From NCBI GenBank assembly GCA_015075515.1, contig JABTUE010000002.1:434001-498000 (forward strand): a stretch of DNA of 64,000 nt, in the 5' to 3' direction. Positions 1 through 9,257 of the stretch are shown one piece after another; the first letter of the stretch is position 1; each line of letters starts with the position of its first letter. Origin of the DNA: Planctomycetota bacterium (GTDB lineage Bacteria > Planctomycetota > UBA8742 > UBA2392). The translations under genes were made by a program, and so were the position numbers. The notes under the pieces are model-generated. The model did no database searches, had not been told where the DNA came from, and saw only the letters and a list, made by a program, of their open reading frames with translations.

Positions 1-2
1 GC

Positions 3-923
<921 letters not shown>

Positions 924-960
924 CCCCACCGGCACCCCGGCCGTGCACAAAGCCCGCAAA

Positions 961-982
961 CACTTAGGTATTGACCTAAGTG
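961..982. promoter_or_regulatory. ArsR operator: 9-bp perfect inverted repeat
   Basis: CACTTAGGT (961-969), four bases, ACCTAAGTG (974-982): a perfect dyad just before the ArsR-type repressor gene, overlapping the proposed -35 box (TTGACC, 971-976). Position and symmetry fit autorepression by the dimeric regulator encoded next. Confidence 0.75.
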
Positions 983-999
983 TTTGTCGCGCCTATCCT
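971..999 (+). promoter_or_regulatory. sigma-70-like promoter of the arsR-SRPBCC pair, probably leaderless
   Basis: TTGACC (971-976), 17-bp spacer, TATCCT (994-999). Transcription would begin about 7 bases later, on or next to the ATG at 1007, so the message would have little or no 5' leader. No Shine-Dalgarno sequence is seen before 1007, in keeping with this. Confidence 0.55.
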
Positions 1000-1006
1000 G
1001 CACCTC

Positions 1007-1363
1007 ATGGTTCGCGCCGCCCAACCAACCACCCTGCCCGTTGACCGCGTGTTTCGCGCGCTGGCCGATCCCACCCGCCGCCGCGTGCTGGAACGCCTTG
1101 GCCGCAGCCCGGCTTCGGTGAGCGAACTGGCGGCACCCTTTACCATGGCGCTGCCGTCGTTCGTGCAGCACCTGACCATTCTTGAGCAATGCGGCCTGGT
1201 GAAATCGCGCAAGCAGGGCCGCGTCCGCACCTATGAACTGGAACCGGCGGCGCTGAAGCCCGCCGAACACTGGCTGGCGCGCCAGCGCGCCGTGTGGGAA
1301 CGCCGGCTGGATCAACTTGACGCCCTGCTGCTCAAACTCAAGGAATCGGAGAAAAACAAATGA
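1007..1363 (+). CDS. ArsR-family winged-helix repressor
   Basis: A 118-residue regulator with the ArsR core: [18 protein letters not shown] at the N-terminus, then a helix-turn-helix around [20 protein letters not shown] and the beta-wing [14 protein letters not shown]. The metal-binding ELCVCDL motif of classical ArsR is absent, so this is the metal-independent type usually paired with an SRPBCC protein. The start at 1007 is preferred over an upstream GTG at 980, because the longer version would begin inside the operator. The gene overlaps the next by 4 bp (ATGA), so the two are co-translated. Confidence 0.88.
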   Translation: MVRAAQPTTLPVDRVFRALADPTRRRVLERLGRSPASVSELAAPFTMALPSFVQHLTILEQCGLVKSRKQGRVRTYELEPAALKPAEHWLARQRAVWERRLDQLDALLLKLKESEKNK

Positions 1364-1833
1364 GCTTCAAACCCGACCCGAAACTCGACCTCGTGCTTGA
1401 ACGCCTGATTGACGTGCCCGTGGAGCTGGTCTGGAAGGCATGGACCACGCCTGAGCTGCTCAAACAATGGTTCTGCCCCAAGCCTTGGTATGTGTCGCAC
1501 TGCGAAATTGACCTGCGACCGGGCGGACGCTGCTACACAGTGATGAACGGCCCCAATGGTGAGTCGTTTCCCAACACGGGTTGCTATCTGGAAATCGTCC
1601 CGAACCAGAAGCTGGTCTTCACAGACGCGCTGCTGGCCGATTATCGCCCTGCCGGCCAAGGCTTCATGACCGCCATTGTGACCATGAAAAAGGAAGGCAA
1701 GGGAACGCGTTACACCGCCATTGCCCTGCACAACGACGAGGCCGGCCGCAAGAAGCACGAGGAAATGGGCTTTTACGAAGGCTGGGGCAAAGCACTGGAT
1801 CAGTTGGTCGAGCTGGTGAAGAAACTCCGGTAG
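1360..1833 (+). CDS. SRPBCC/AHSA1-domain protein
   Basis: A 157-residue START-like ligand-binding protein of the AHSA1 (Aha1 C-terminal) family. Typical features are the opening strand [20 protein letters not shown], the helix PELLKQWF, the central DLRPGGR turn and the long C-terminal helix [17 protein letters not shown]. These small helix-grip folds hold hydrophobic ligands; many are encoded directly after an ArsR repressor, as here (4-bp overlap). The ligand cannot be read from sequence. Confidence 0.85.
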   Translation: MSFKPDPKLDLVLERLIDVPVELVWKAWTTPELLKQWFCPKPWYVSHCEIDLRPGGRCYTVMNGPNGESFPNTGCYLEIVPNQKLVFTDALLADYRPAGQGFMTAIVTMKKEGKGTRYTAIALHNDEAGRKKHEEMGFYEGWGKALDQLVELVKKLR

Positions 1834-1853
1834 CAACGCGGTCGCGCATCATG

Positions 1854-1891
1854 TTCAGCCCAGTGCCGGGGATCACCGGCGCGGGGCTGAA
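1854..1891. terminator. bidirectional hairpin between convergent genes
   Basis: Two-tier perfect stem: TTCAGCCC (1854-1861) with GGGCTGAA (1884-1891), and inside it GCCGG (1865-1869) with CCGGC (1876-1880). It sits between the stop codons of the SRPBCC gene (plus) and the glycosylase gene (minus). There is no long T-run, so it may work as a processing or pause structure. Confidence 0.5.
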
Positions 1892-1906
1892 TCATTACCA
1901 TGCCGG

Positions 1907-2737
1907 TTACGCCACCAGCGGGCCCGGGCCCAGAATCCCCACCGCCAGCAGCACGTCTTCGTGCACCTTCTTGCGCACCTCGACCGTGTAATTCCGCAGC
2001 ACATAGGCCGGGTGATACGTGGCGATTACCTTGCGCCCGTGCATGTCAAACACCTGACCGCGCAGCCTGCCGATCGGTTCTTTGCGGCCGGTGAGCCACT
2101 GGGCCGGAAACAGGCCGACGGCCAGAATGACCTTGGGGTTGATGATCTCGATCTGCCGGGCCAGAAACCCGCGGCAGGCCTCGATTTCATCGGGCTCGGG
2201 GTTGCGGTTGCCGGGCGGGCGGCACTTCAGCACATTGCAGATGTAGACGTGTTCGCGCCGGTACTTCATGCCCTTTTCGATGATGTCGGTCAGAAGTTTG
2301 CCCGCGCGGCCGACAAATGGAACGCCACGGGCGTCTTCGTCGCCGCCGGGGGCCTCGCCGACGATCATCAGCGGGCTGCGCGGGTCGCCGGTACCGAAAA
2401 CGGTCTGGGTGCGCGACGAACACAGTTTGCAGGCGCCGCAGACGCGCACCTGTTCGGCCACGGGCTCCAGCGCGCGGGCCTGGGGGCTGTCAAAGGCCTT
2501 CAGCTCTTGCAGTGCCGCGCTGGGCACAACCACCGGCGCGCCGACTTTGGCCGGGGCAGTCCGGGCCTGCGGCGCAGGGTGCAGGGCCGCGGGCGCCGGC
2601 GCGGGCTGCCCCCGCGCCGGCCGCGCCGCCGGTTTGCGCGCCTGCCGCACGGGCAGTTCGTTCACGCCGCCCAGTTGCAGCAGTTCAAGGTTGCCACGCA
2701 GTTGTCGCGCCAGGCGCGTTCGGGTGATCCGGGCCAT
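1907..2737 (-). CDS. type 4 (Fe-S) uracil-DNA glycosylase
   Basis: Removes uracil from DNA in base-excision repair. The catalytic motif GEAPGGDED and the C-terminal HPAYVLRN motif are those of family 4 UDGs. Cysteines in VCGACKLC and in [18 protein letters not shown] are the expected [4Fe-4S] ligands. An Ala/Pro-rich linker of about 60 residues separates a short N-terminal segment from the enzyme core. The ATG at 2737 gives 276 residues; a TTG at 2779, overlapping the stop of the upstream DHH gene as TTGA, is an alternative that would couple translation. It is the last gene of a five-gene operon. Confidence 0.9.
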   Translation of the reverse strand: MARITRTRLARQLRGNLELLQLGGVNELPVRQARKPAARPARGQPAPAPAALHPAPQARTAPAKVGAPVVVPSAALQELKAFDSPQARALEPVAEQVRVCGACKLCSSRTQTVFGTGDPRSPLMIVGEAPGGDEDARGVPFVGRAGKLLTDIIEKGMKYRREHVYICNVLKCRPPGNRNPEPDEIEACRGFLARQIEIINPKVILAVGLFPAQWLTGRKEPIGRLRGQVFDMHGRKVIATYHPAYVLRNYTVEVRKKVHEDVLLAVGILGPGPLVA

Positions 2738-2775
2738 GCCGCGACAATAGGGCCGGGCAAACCCGCCGACAACGC

Positions 2776-3798
2776 TCAAACAATGATCGCGCCGCCAGTG
2801 CGCTTGAGTGTGGCGGCCAGTTCGGCCTCGACGGCGTCGGCGATTTCGCGCTCCACCTCGGCGATCGGGCGGCCCCGGATGTGCGCGCCCGCGGCGCGCA
2901 GGTGCCCGCCGCCCTTGAACCGGGCGGCGATCTCGTTGACCGGCATCTGGCCCTCGCTGCGGAAGCTGACCTTGAGTTCGGCGGGGCCAAGTTCACGAAA
3001 CAGCAGCGCCACCATGCTGCCCTTGAGCGACTTGGGGATCGTCACCAGTTCGTTGGCCTCGGCGTCGGTTGCGCCGGTGGCGTCCATGGCCGCGCGCGAA
3101 ACCCGCGCGATCGCCAGTTTGCCGTCCAGGCGCACTTCCAGCGTGTCGGTCACCATGGCCTCGAGTTTCATGCGGTCGGCGGTCTTGTTGCGATAGATGT
3201 GCCCGGTCAGGGCCGCGACATCCACGCCGTGGTGCTCGACCAGATCGGCGACAATGCGGTACGCCTGGGGCGTGCTGTTGCTGAACATGAACCGGCCGGT
3301 GTCGGTCACAATCGCGCAGAACAGGGCCTCGGCGGCGGGCTTTGTTACCCCCACGCCCGCGTGGCGCAGAAAATGCCAGACCACTTCGCCGGTGCTGCTG
3401 GCTTTGGGCAGAACGATCGCCGCGTCGCCAAAGCCGGGGTTGTCCACGTGATGATCCAGGTTGATCACCGGGGTACCCGGCGCCAGGCGGCCAAGCACCG
3501 CGCGGGCGCGGCTTTCGGCGCCGCAGTCCACCATGATGCACAGGTCAAACCCCACCAGCGGCGACGGCAGGCCGTCCAGCGGTACCAGCCGGTCACTGCC
3601 GGCCAGAAACCCGTACTTGCCGGCCCCAAGGTCCTGGGTCACGGTCAGCACCTCGCGCCCGCCGGCGCGCAGGCAATCGGCCAGCGCCAGCATGCTGCCC
3701 AACGCGTCGCCGTCCATGACCGGGTGACCCCCGATCACAACGCGGCGCGCGCGCGCCAGCAGCGCGGCGGCCTTGTCGTAATCGGCGGGATGGTTCAT
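2776..3798 (-). CDS. nrnA: DHH-family phosphoesterase (NrnA-like oligoribonuclease / pAp phosphatase)
   Basis: A 340-residue DHH-DHHA1 protein. Metal-binding motifs in order: GGHPVMDGDALGS near the N-terminus, VDCGAES, the name-giving LDHHVDN, and FCAIVTDTGRFMFSN. The DHHA1 part ends with FKGGGHLRAAGA, the GGGH substrate loop. NrnA-type enzymes degrade 2-5 nt RNA and dephosphorylate pAp. It is transcribed between an FAH-family enzyme (13-nt gap) and the uracil glycosylase. Confidence 0.88.
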   Translation of the reverse strand: MNHPADYDKAAALLARARRVVIGGHPVMDGDALGSMLALADCLRAGGREVLTVTQDLGAGKYGFLAGSDRLVPLDGLPSPLVGFDLCIMVDCGAESRARAVLGRLAPGTPVINLDHHVDNPGFGDAAIVLPKASSTGEVVWHFLRHAGVGVTKPAAEALFCAIVTDTGRFMFSNSTPQAYRIVADLVEHHGVDVAALTGHIYRNKTADRMKLEAMVTDTLEVRLDGKLAIARVSRAAMDATGATDAEANELVTIPKSLKGSMVALLFRELGPAELKVSFRSEGQMPVNEIAARFKGGGHLRAAGAHIRGRPIAEVEREIADAVEAELAATLKRTGGAIIV

Positions 3799-3811
3799 GG
3801 CTGCACCTGGG

Positions 3812-4672
3812 TCAGGCCGGGCGGCTCACGCGGTTGCGCAGCAGACCGACCCCCTGTATCTCGCATTCGCACACGTCGCCGTCGTTGAGCGGCCCCACGC
3901 CCTCGGGTGTGCCTGTAGCGATAACGTCGCCAGGCTCGAGTGTCATCCAGCGGCTCATTTCGGCAATCTGCCTTGCCACCGGGTGGATCATGTCGGCCGT
4001 GGTGGCGTTCTGGCGGATTTCACCGTTGACGCGGCAGGCAATGCGCAGAGCGTTGGGGTCGGGCACAAACCGCGCGGGCACAAAGTACGGGCCCATCGGC
4101 GTAAACGTGTCCAGGTTCTTGCAGCGCGTCCAGGGGTGCTGCTTTTCGCGGTCCTGTTTCTGCACGCGCCGGGCGCTCACGTCGTTCAGCACGCTGTAGC
4201 CGGCAATCACATCCGGCGCGTTCTGCGCCGGCACATCCTTGCAGCGCCGCCCGATCACCACCGCCAGTTCAACCTCGTGATCCACGCGGCCCTCCAGCCA
4301 GCGCGGAATCACAATCGTCGCTTCGTGGCCGCACAGGCTGCTGGGCAGTTTGGCAAACCAGGTAGGTTCCGGCGGCGCCGTGTTGCCGAACTCGGCGGCG
4401 TGTTTCTGGTAGTTCTGCACCATAGCGATGATCTTGCCCGGGCGCAGAATCGGCGGCGCGAATGTCCAGTGGCCGGGCATTTCCTCCAGCAGCAGCGTGT
4501 CTTCGTCAACGGCCGCCGCCAGCGCGTCCAACTGGCCGGCGGCGATCAGGTCAGCCAGCGCACGCTGGCCGAAATCGCGCACCGCGCCGCGCGTGATGTC
4601 GTGCATCGCGCCCGCGCGCTCGACACCCAGGCGCGTTTCGTGCCCGGCCTCAAAGGCGAACAATCGCATCAT
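3812..4672 (-). CDS. fumarylacetoacetate hydrolase-family protein
   Basis: 286 residues. The C-terminal two thirds form the FAH fold: metal ligands in VDHEVELAVVIG, the central GYSVLNDVSARRVQ block and the closing TGTPEGVGPL motif. Members hydrolyse or isomerise acylpyruvates and related 2-oxo acids; the substrate is not predictable here. Its ATG overlaps the stop codon of the upstream coaB-like gene by 4 bp (ATGA), so the two are translationally coupled. Confidence 0.85.
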   Translation of the reverse strand: MMRLFAFEAGHETRLGVERAGAMHDITRGAVRDFGQRALADLIAAGQLDALAAAVDEDTLLLEEMPGHWTFAPPILRPGKIIAMVQNYQKHAAEFGNTAPPEPTWFAKLPSSLCGHEATIVIPRWLEGRVDHEVELAVVIGRRCKDVPAQNAPDVIAGYSVLNDVSARRVQKQDREKQHPWTRCKNLDTFTPMGPYFVPARFVPDPNALRIACRVNGEIRQNATTADMIHPVARQIAEMSRWMTLEPGDVIATGTPEGVGPLNDGDVCECEIQGVGLLRNRVSRPA

Positions 4673-5379
4673 GGCTTCTTCTTCTCGAACGGCTTGACCA
4701 GCGACAGACGCGCCCCCACGCGCAGCCGGGCCACGAGTTCCAGCACCGCCTCGGCCACTGCCGCCTTGGTGCTGGGCGGCAGTTCGGCCACAAGCCCCCG
4801 GGCGTTGATGATGCGCACAAACTCCTTGGCTTCGCCGAAGTGCGCGGGCGTGTTCACGACCATCAGGTCGCAGTGCTTTTCGGCCAGCTTGGCGCGCGCG
4901 TTGTCCAGGGCGTTGGCGCTTTCCAGGCTGAAGCCGACGATGATCTGTTCCTCGCGGCGGCGTTCACCCATGGCTTTCAGCACGTCGGGATTGAGCACAA
5001 ACTCGATCGTCACGCGCTCGGCGCCTTTTTTGATTTTGCCGGCTTCGCGTCTGGAGGGCCGGTAGTCGCTGACGGCGGCGCTGGCGACAAACACGTCACA
5101 GGCCTCGAAACGTTCGGCCACGGCCTCCAGCATCTGCTGGGCACTGACCACCGGCACAAACGCGATACCCGGCGGCGGCTGAAGGTGCGTGGGGCCGCAT
5201 ACCACCGTCACGTGGGCGCCCAGCCGCTGGGCCGACCGGGCCAGTTCCATGCCCATCAGGCCGGTGCTGGGGTTGCCGATGAATCGCACGTCGTCCAGGT
5301 ATTCCCACGTCGGCCCGGCCGTGATCAGCACATGGGCACCGCGCAGGTCCCCCACCCGCATTGTCAGCTTTTTAGCCAT
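4669..5379 (-). CDS. coaB: stand-alone phosphopantothenate-cysteine ligase (CoaB-like)
   Basis: 236 residues matching only the C-terminal ligase half of the usual Dfp/CoaBC fusion. Family landmarks: ITAGPTWEYLDDVRFIGNPSTG at the N-terminus (nucleotide and dimer region), FVASAAVSDYRP in the middle and VGFSLES further on. It would join cysteine to 4'-phosphopantothenate in coenzyme A synthesis. No decarboxylase (CoaC) half is attached or adjacent, so CoaC must be elsewhere. It overlaps the asparaginase gene by 16 bp on the upstream side. Confidence 0.85.
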   Translation of the reverse strand: MAKKLTMRVGDLRGAHVLITAGPTWEYLDDVRFIGNPSTGLMGMELARSAQRLGAHVTVVCGPTHLQPPPGIAFVPVVSAQQMLEAVAERFEACDVFVASAAVSDYRPSRREAGKIKKGAERVTIEFVLNPDVLKAMGERRREEQIIVGFSLESANALDNARAKLAEKHCDLMVVNTPAHFGEAKEFVRIINARGLVAELPPSTKAAVAEAVLELVARLRVGARLSLVKPFEKKKP

Positions 5380-6341
5380 GCGCCGATCTCTTTGCGTCCC
5401 ATGCCCGCGCCCAGCGCGGCCATCAGCAGTATGCGCGCCTTGTGGCCCGGAATGCCCGGAGCAAACACAATGCCGGCTTCCTTCAACCTCGCGCCGCCGC
5501 CTTCATAGCCGTACGTGCCGCTGACACGTCCTCCCCAGCAGCGCGATGTCAACAGCACCACCACGCCCGCATCCTGTGCCGCCACAGCGGCTTTGGCCAT
5601 CGGCGGCGGCAGGTTGCCGCGCCCCAGAGCCTCGATCACAATGCCCTTGTCGCCGCGTTTGGCGCAGAAATCAATCAGCGACCCGTCGTCGCCGGCGCTG
5701 GCGGCAATCAGGCTTACGCGCTCTTCCAGCTTTGCAAACGGCAGTGCCTTGCGCAGCACCGGCTTGCGGTAGAACCGCAGTTCGTCGCCGTCAAAAAACG
5801 CTAGCGGCCCGGTATCCGGCGCCTGAAAGGTGTCCAGCGCTTCGGTGTAGGTCTTGGTCACCTCGCTGGCGGCGTTGACACTGCTGTTCATTACCACCAG
5901 CACGCCGCTGTCACGGGCCTTGCGTTCGGCGGCCACGCGGCAGGCCTGGTACAGGTTGATCGGCCCGTCCCAGGACAGGGCCGAACTGGTGCGCATGGCG
6001 CCGACAAAGACAATCGGCTGGCCGCCCTCGTGGCGCAGATCCAGCAGATAGGCGCTTTCCTCAAGCGTGTCCGTGCCGTGGGTGATTACCACGCCGTCAA
6101 AGCCGATGGTGAAACTTTTGGCCACCAGTTCGCTCAGTTCCAGCATGCGCGCGGGCGTCATGTGCGGCCCCGGCAATTGGCCAAAGTCGTGCACTTCGGG
6201 GCGGCAGAAGCGGATCAGGCCGGGAACAACCTTCAGCAGGTCGGCGCCGGTCAGCACGGGCACGGCGCCGCGGCCGGCGTCGTCGCGCATGGAAATGGTG
6301 CCGCCGGTAAAGATCAGTCGAATACGGGGCAGGTCGGGCAT
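5364..6341 (-). CDS. L-asparaginase
   Basis: Cytosolic-type asparaginase of 325 residues with both catalytic triad threonines: IFTGGTIS near the N-terminus and VVITHGTDTLEESAYLLD around residue 85. No signal peptide is seen. It hydrolyses Asn to Asp and ammonia. First gene of the minus-strand operon that runs to the uracil glycosylase; its neighbour coaB starts inside its 3' end. Confidence 0.87.
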   Translation of the reverse strand: MPDLPRIRLIFTGGTISMRDDAGRGAVPVLTGADLLKVVPGLIRFCRPEVHDFGQLPGPHMTPARMLELSELVAKSFTIGFDGVVITHGTDTLEESAYLLDLRHEGGQPIVFVGAMRTSSALSWDGPINLYQACRVAAERKARDSGVLVVMNSSVNAASEVTKTYTEALDTFQAPDTGPLAFFDGDELRFYRKPVLRKALPFAKLEERVSLIAASAGDDGSLIDFCAKRGDKGIVIEALGRGNLPPPMAKAAVAAQDAGVVVLLTSRCWGGRVSGTYGYEGGGARLKEAGIVFAPGIPGHKARILLMAALGAGMGRKEIGAWLKS

Positions 6342-6389
6342 GGGCGCAGGTCTTCGGTCGGGGTCACCGCCGCAGTTTGCCGTTGTTGC

Positions 6390-6417
6390 CGACCGCTGAC
6401 TACTGACTGCTGACTTC
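6390..6417. repeat. period-7 repeat island (TGACNNC)
   Basis: Consecutive 7-base units in the divergent gap between the asparaginase and threonine aldolase genes: TGACTAC (6397-6403), TGACTGC (6404-6410), TGACTTC (6411-6417), preceded by the degenerate unit CGACCGC. One of several period-7 islands in the window. Confidence 0.6.
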
Positions 6418-6430
6418 GTAACCTGCGGTC

Positions 6431-7471
6431 ATGCACGACATCTCGGATTTCCGCAGCGACACGGTCACCTTGCCCACGCCGGCCATGCGCGAGGCCATGG
6501 CCCGCGCCGAACTGGGCGACGACGTTCTGGGCACCGAGCCGACAGTGAACCGGCTGGAGGGCATGACCGCCGACCTGCTGGGCAAGGAAGCCGGACTGTT
6601 CGTGCCCAGCGGCACCATGGGCAACCAGATCGCGATCGCGCTGCATGCTTCGCGCGGCCAGGAAGTGATCTGCGAGTTCGGCGCCCACACCTACAACAAC
6701 GAAAGCGGCGCCCTGGCGCTGATCGCCGGCGCCCAGGTACGGCCCGTGCACGGCAAGGCCGGTGTGATGAACCCGGCAGAGGTTGAGGCCATGATCCGCC
6801 CGGCGAACATTCACAACCCGCGCACGGCGCTGATCACGGTGGAAAACACCCACAACGCCGCGGGCGGAACCATCGTGCCCATGGACAACATCCGGGCGCT
6901 GGGCGAAATCGCGCGCAAACACCGGCTGAAGTACCACCTGGACGGCGCGCGGCTGTGGAACGCCCACGTGGCCACGGGCACACCCCTGCGCGAAATGTGC
7001 GCGCCCTTTGACACGGTCAACGTGTGCCTGAGCAAGGGCCTGTGCAGCCCCGTGGGCAGCGTGCTGGTGGGGTCGCGCGAAGAGATCGAACGCGGGCGCT
7101 ATCTGCGCAAACAACTCGGCGGCGGCATGCGCCAAAGCGGCATTCTGGCCGCCTGCGGTATTGTCAGCATTACCCAGATGATCGGCCGGCTCAAGGATGA
7201 TCACGCCAACGCCCGCAGACTGGCCGAAGGCCTTGCCGGACTGCCGGGCGTGCAGCTTGATCTGGGCGCGGTGCAGACGAACATCATCTACTTCAGTGTG
7301 CCCGGCCGCGAAGCCCAGTACCCGCAATGGCTGGAACGCCTGAAACAGCAAAAGGTGCTGGCCATGACGCTTGGCAACCGCTGGCGCCTGGTAACTCACA
7401 ACGATGTGGACGCCCAGGATTGCGACCGCGCTCTGGCCGCGTTCAAAGCCCTGCTGGCGCAGGCGGCCTAG
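6431..7471 (+). CDS. ltaE: low-specificity L-threonine aldolase
   Basis: PLP enzyme that splits threonine/allo-threonine into glycine and acetaldehyde. The 346 residues start with the family hallmark FRSDTVTLPTPAMREAM and GDDVLGTEPTV. The cofactor-binding region follows: FVPSGTMGNQIA, YHLDGARLWNA (Asp for the pyridine nitrogen) and CLSKGLCSPVGS holding the Schiff-base lysine. Single gene, divergent from the asparaginase operon. Confidence 0.92.
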   Translation: MHDISDFRSDTVTLPTPAMREAMARAELGDDVLGTEPTVNRLEGMTADLLGKEAGLFVPSGTMGNQIAIALHASRGQEVICEFGAHTYNNESGALALIAGAQVRPVHGKAGVMNPAEVEAMIRPANIHNPRTALITVENTHNAAGGTIVPMDNIRALGEIARKHRLKYHLDGARLWNAHVATGTPLREMCAPFDTVNVCLSKGLCSPVGSVLVGSREEIERGRYLRKQLGGGMRQSGILAACGIVSITQMIGRLKDDHANARRLAEGLAGLPGVQLDLGAVQTNIIYFSVPGREAQYPQWLERLKQQKVLAMTLGNRWRLVTHNDVDAQDCDRALAAFKALLAQAA

Positions 7472-7869
7472 TCCGGCCGGCTGAGCCTTAACAGCGCGCT
7501 TTCGGCCCTGGCGGCGCTGACGCTGTCCCGAAACAGCAATGTCACACGGCCGCCGCTGGCGTCCACGTGCACCAGCCAGCCCACCGAATCGCGCGCCGGC
7601 CGCGACACCGCGCTGACCTGGCGCAGTTCCAGTTCACGGCCGATCACCAGCGTGCGATTGGGCCCCGCGGCACGGGGTTCGCGCCAGGACAATGTGTCGC
7701 CGTCGCAGCGCACCTCGCTGATTTCGCGGCCGCCCCGGGCCAGGGCCTCATACAGGTGGCGCGCGGCGTCCGGCCTTGCCGCCGCGGGTTGGTACACCGG
7801 GGCGGTGGTGCGCGGATTGAGACCGCAACCGCAGACCAGCAACAACAGTACCGGCAACAGGTGCCTCAC
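7468..7869 (-). CDS. small predicted lipoprotein, unknown function
   Basis: 133 residues. The N-terminus is a short lipoprotein signal (MRHLLPVLLLLVCGC) with lipobox VCGC and acylated Cys at 15. The rest is a small soluble domain rich in short strands with no recognised family. Last of three minus-strand genes; its start overlaps the stop of the hydrolase by 4 bp, so it is co-translated. Confidence 0.65.
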   Translation of the reverse strand: MRHLLPVLLLLVCGCGLNPRTTAPVYQPAAARPDAARHLYEALARGGREISEVRCDGDTLSWREPRAAGPNRTLVIGRELELRQVSAVSRPARDSVGWLVHVDASGGRVTLLFRDSVSAARAESALLRLSRPD

Positions 7870-8552
7870 AGCAGGTTCTCCAGCCAGGCCCTCAGGTGTT
7901 GCGCCATGTTCGCGCTGATCTCGTGCCCGGCGCCGGGGTCTTCATAGTAACTCACGGCGGAAAAACCCAGCGCGCGGGTTTTCTCCACGGCGTCGCGGGC
8001 GGTCTCGGGGCGCACGGCGGCGTCGCGCCCGCCGTGCAGTTGCAACAGCGGCATGGCCCGCGCCGGAGGCGAGGCATCGGCCAGAAATTCGTGTTTGATG
8101 CGCCCGGCAATACAGGCCGCGGCGGCAAAACGACCGGGGTTGGTCGGCGCCATGTAGCCCGCCAGATAGCCCCCCTGGGAAAAGCCCAGCAGGATGGTCT
8201 TGCGCGGCCGCCAACCAACGGTGATCTCGTCCAATACGCCCAGCAGGTGCGCGGCCGCCACATCCATTGAGGCACGCAGCGCAACCTGGTCGCCGTCAAA
8301 CTGGTACCACGCGTGACCGATCAGCATGCGGTCCGGTTTGCGGATCTCGTAAGGCCAGGGCGCGCGCGGAAACAGAAAGCCGCAGGGCAGGTCAAAAACA
8401 GACGCCAGCATATCCTGCATGGCGCGGGGGCTCTGACCCATGCCGTGCAGTGCCAGAACCAGCGCGCCGTCGTTCCCGCGCGGCGGCCCGAACCACGTGT
8501 AGGGCACGTCAAAGCAAAGCGCGCGGGATGCGTGAACGGGTTGGCGATCCAT
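7866..8552 (-). CDS. alpha/beta hydrolase (phospholipase/carboxylesterase type)
   Basis: 228-residue esterase of the YpfH/carboxylesterase type. Nucleophile elbow LGFSQGGYLAGY, oxyanion region LALHGMGQSPRAM, acid in LHGGRDAAV and catalytic His near the end in DPGAGHEIS. No signal peptide. It lies between a membrane-anchored acyl-carrier-like protein and a lipoprotein, which suggests, without proof, work on acyl or ester substrates near the membrane. Confidence 0.82.
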   Translation of the reverse strand: MDRQPVHASRALCFDVPYTWFGPPRGNDGALVLALHGMGQSPRAMQDMLASVFDLPCGFLFPRAPWPYEIRKPDRMLIGHAWYQFDGDQVALRASMDVAAAHLLGVLDEITVGWRPRKTILLGFSQGGYLAGYMAPTNPGRFAAAACIAGRIKHEFLADASPPARAMPLLQLHGGRDAAVRPETARDAVEKTRALGFSAVSYYEDPGAGHEISANMAQHLRAWLENLL

Positions 8553-8583
8553 GGCCGGAGTTTAGCGCGTGCGCGCGCCGGCG

Positions 8584-9087
8584 TCAGGCTTGCGGGGGCT
8601 GGTCGGCGGGCGGCACGGCCACGGGTTCGGCTTCGGCCACGCGCGGCATGGGGTCACGGTGCAGCGGCGGATCCAGGTCGCTGACGGCCAGGGTGCGTTC
8701 ATGCACCAGGCGGCAAAGATCGGCCAGCGTGCGGCACCGGACAACATCCATCACCCGCACGCGCACGTCAAAGGCGCGTTCGAGCACGGCGGCAAGTTCA
8801 ATCGCGTCAAAACTGTGCACGCGCAGGTCAGACCCCAGCAGGTCCCGGTCCCTCAGGCGGAACGGATCCACACCCAGGGCACGCCCCACGGCAAAACGAA
8901 ACGCACGCACCACATTGCCCGTGACGCCAGCCCCGACGGCGACGCTGAACTCGACTTCCGATTGCGGCGCGCGCGCATCCACGGCCTCGCGCCGCAGGTC
9001 ACGGCGGCGGATCTGAAGCGCCTCGGCCACGCCGTAGGTAACCAGCACGATCAGTACGGCGCACATCAGAAAGGCGGCAGCGCTCAT
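8584..9087 (-). CDS. membrane-anchored acyl-carrier-protein-like protein
   Basis: 167 residues. An N-terminal membrane helix (AAAFLMCAVLIVLVTYGVAE) is followed by a basic stretch and, from about residue 60, a domain that aligns with acyl carrier proteins: GVDPFRLRDRDLLGSDL, then HSFDAIELAAVLERAF where ACPs read DSL-D-x-VEL-x-x-x-LEEEF. The serine that would carry phosphopantetheine is present; the Asp before it is His. A Pro-rich tail ends the protein. Start 9087 is chosen because GGAG lies 5-6 nt upstream and the membrane helix follows at once. Function unknown. Confidence 0.6.
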   Translation of the reverse strand: MSAAAFLMCAVLIVLVTYGVAEALQIRRRDLRREAVDARAPQSEVEFSVAVGAGVTGNVVRAFRFAVGRALGVDPFRLRDRDLLGSDLRVHSFDAIELAAVLERAFDVRVRVMDVVRCRTLADLCRLVHERTLAVSDLDPPLHRDPMPRVAEAEPVAVPPADQPPQA

Positions 9088-9257
9088 GAAGTCTCCGGGT
9101 TCCATCATACCAACGGCCCGGCGGTTCTGGCGATTCCCGGGTTGCGGCAAAGCCAATGGCTTCAAGACCGGCAACAGGTATGTTCCGCCCCCTGCACGAA
9201 CGGGCACATTCAGACCGCAGTCTGCTTCCGATCACACGCAGATAGTAACCAGTGGCA

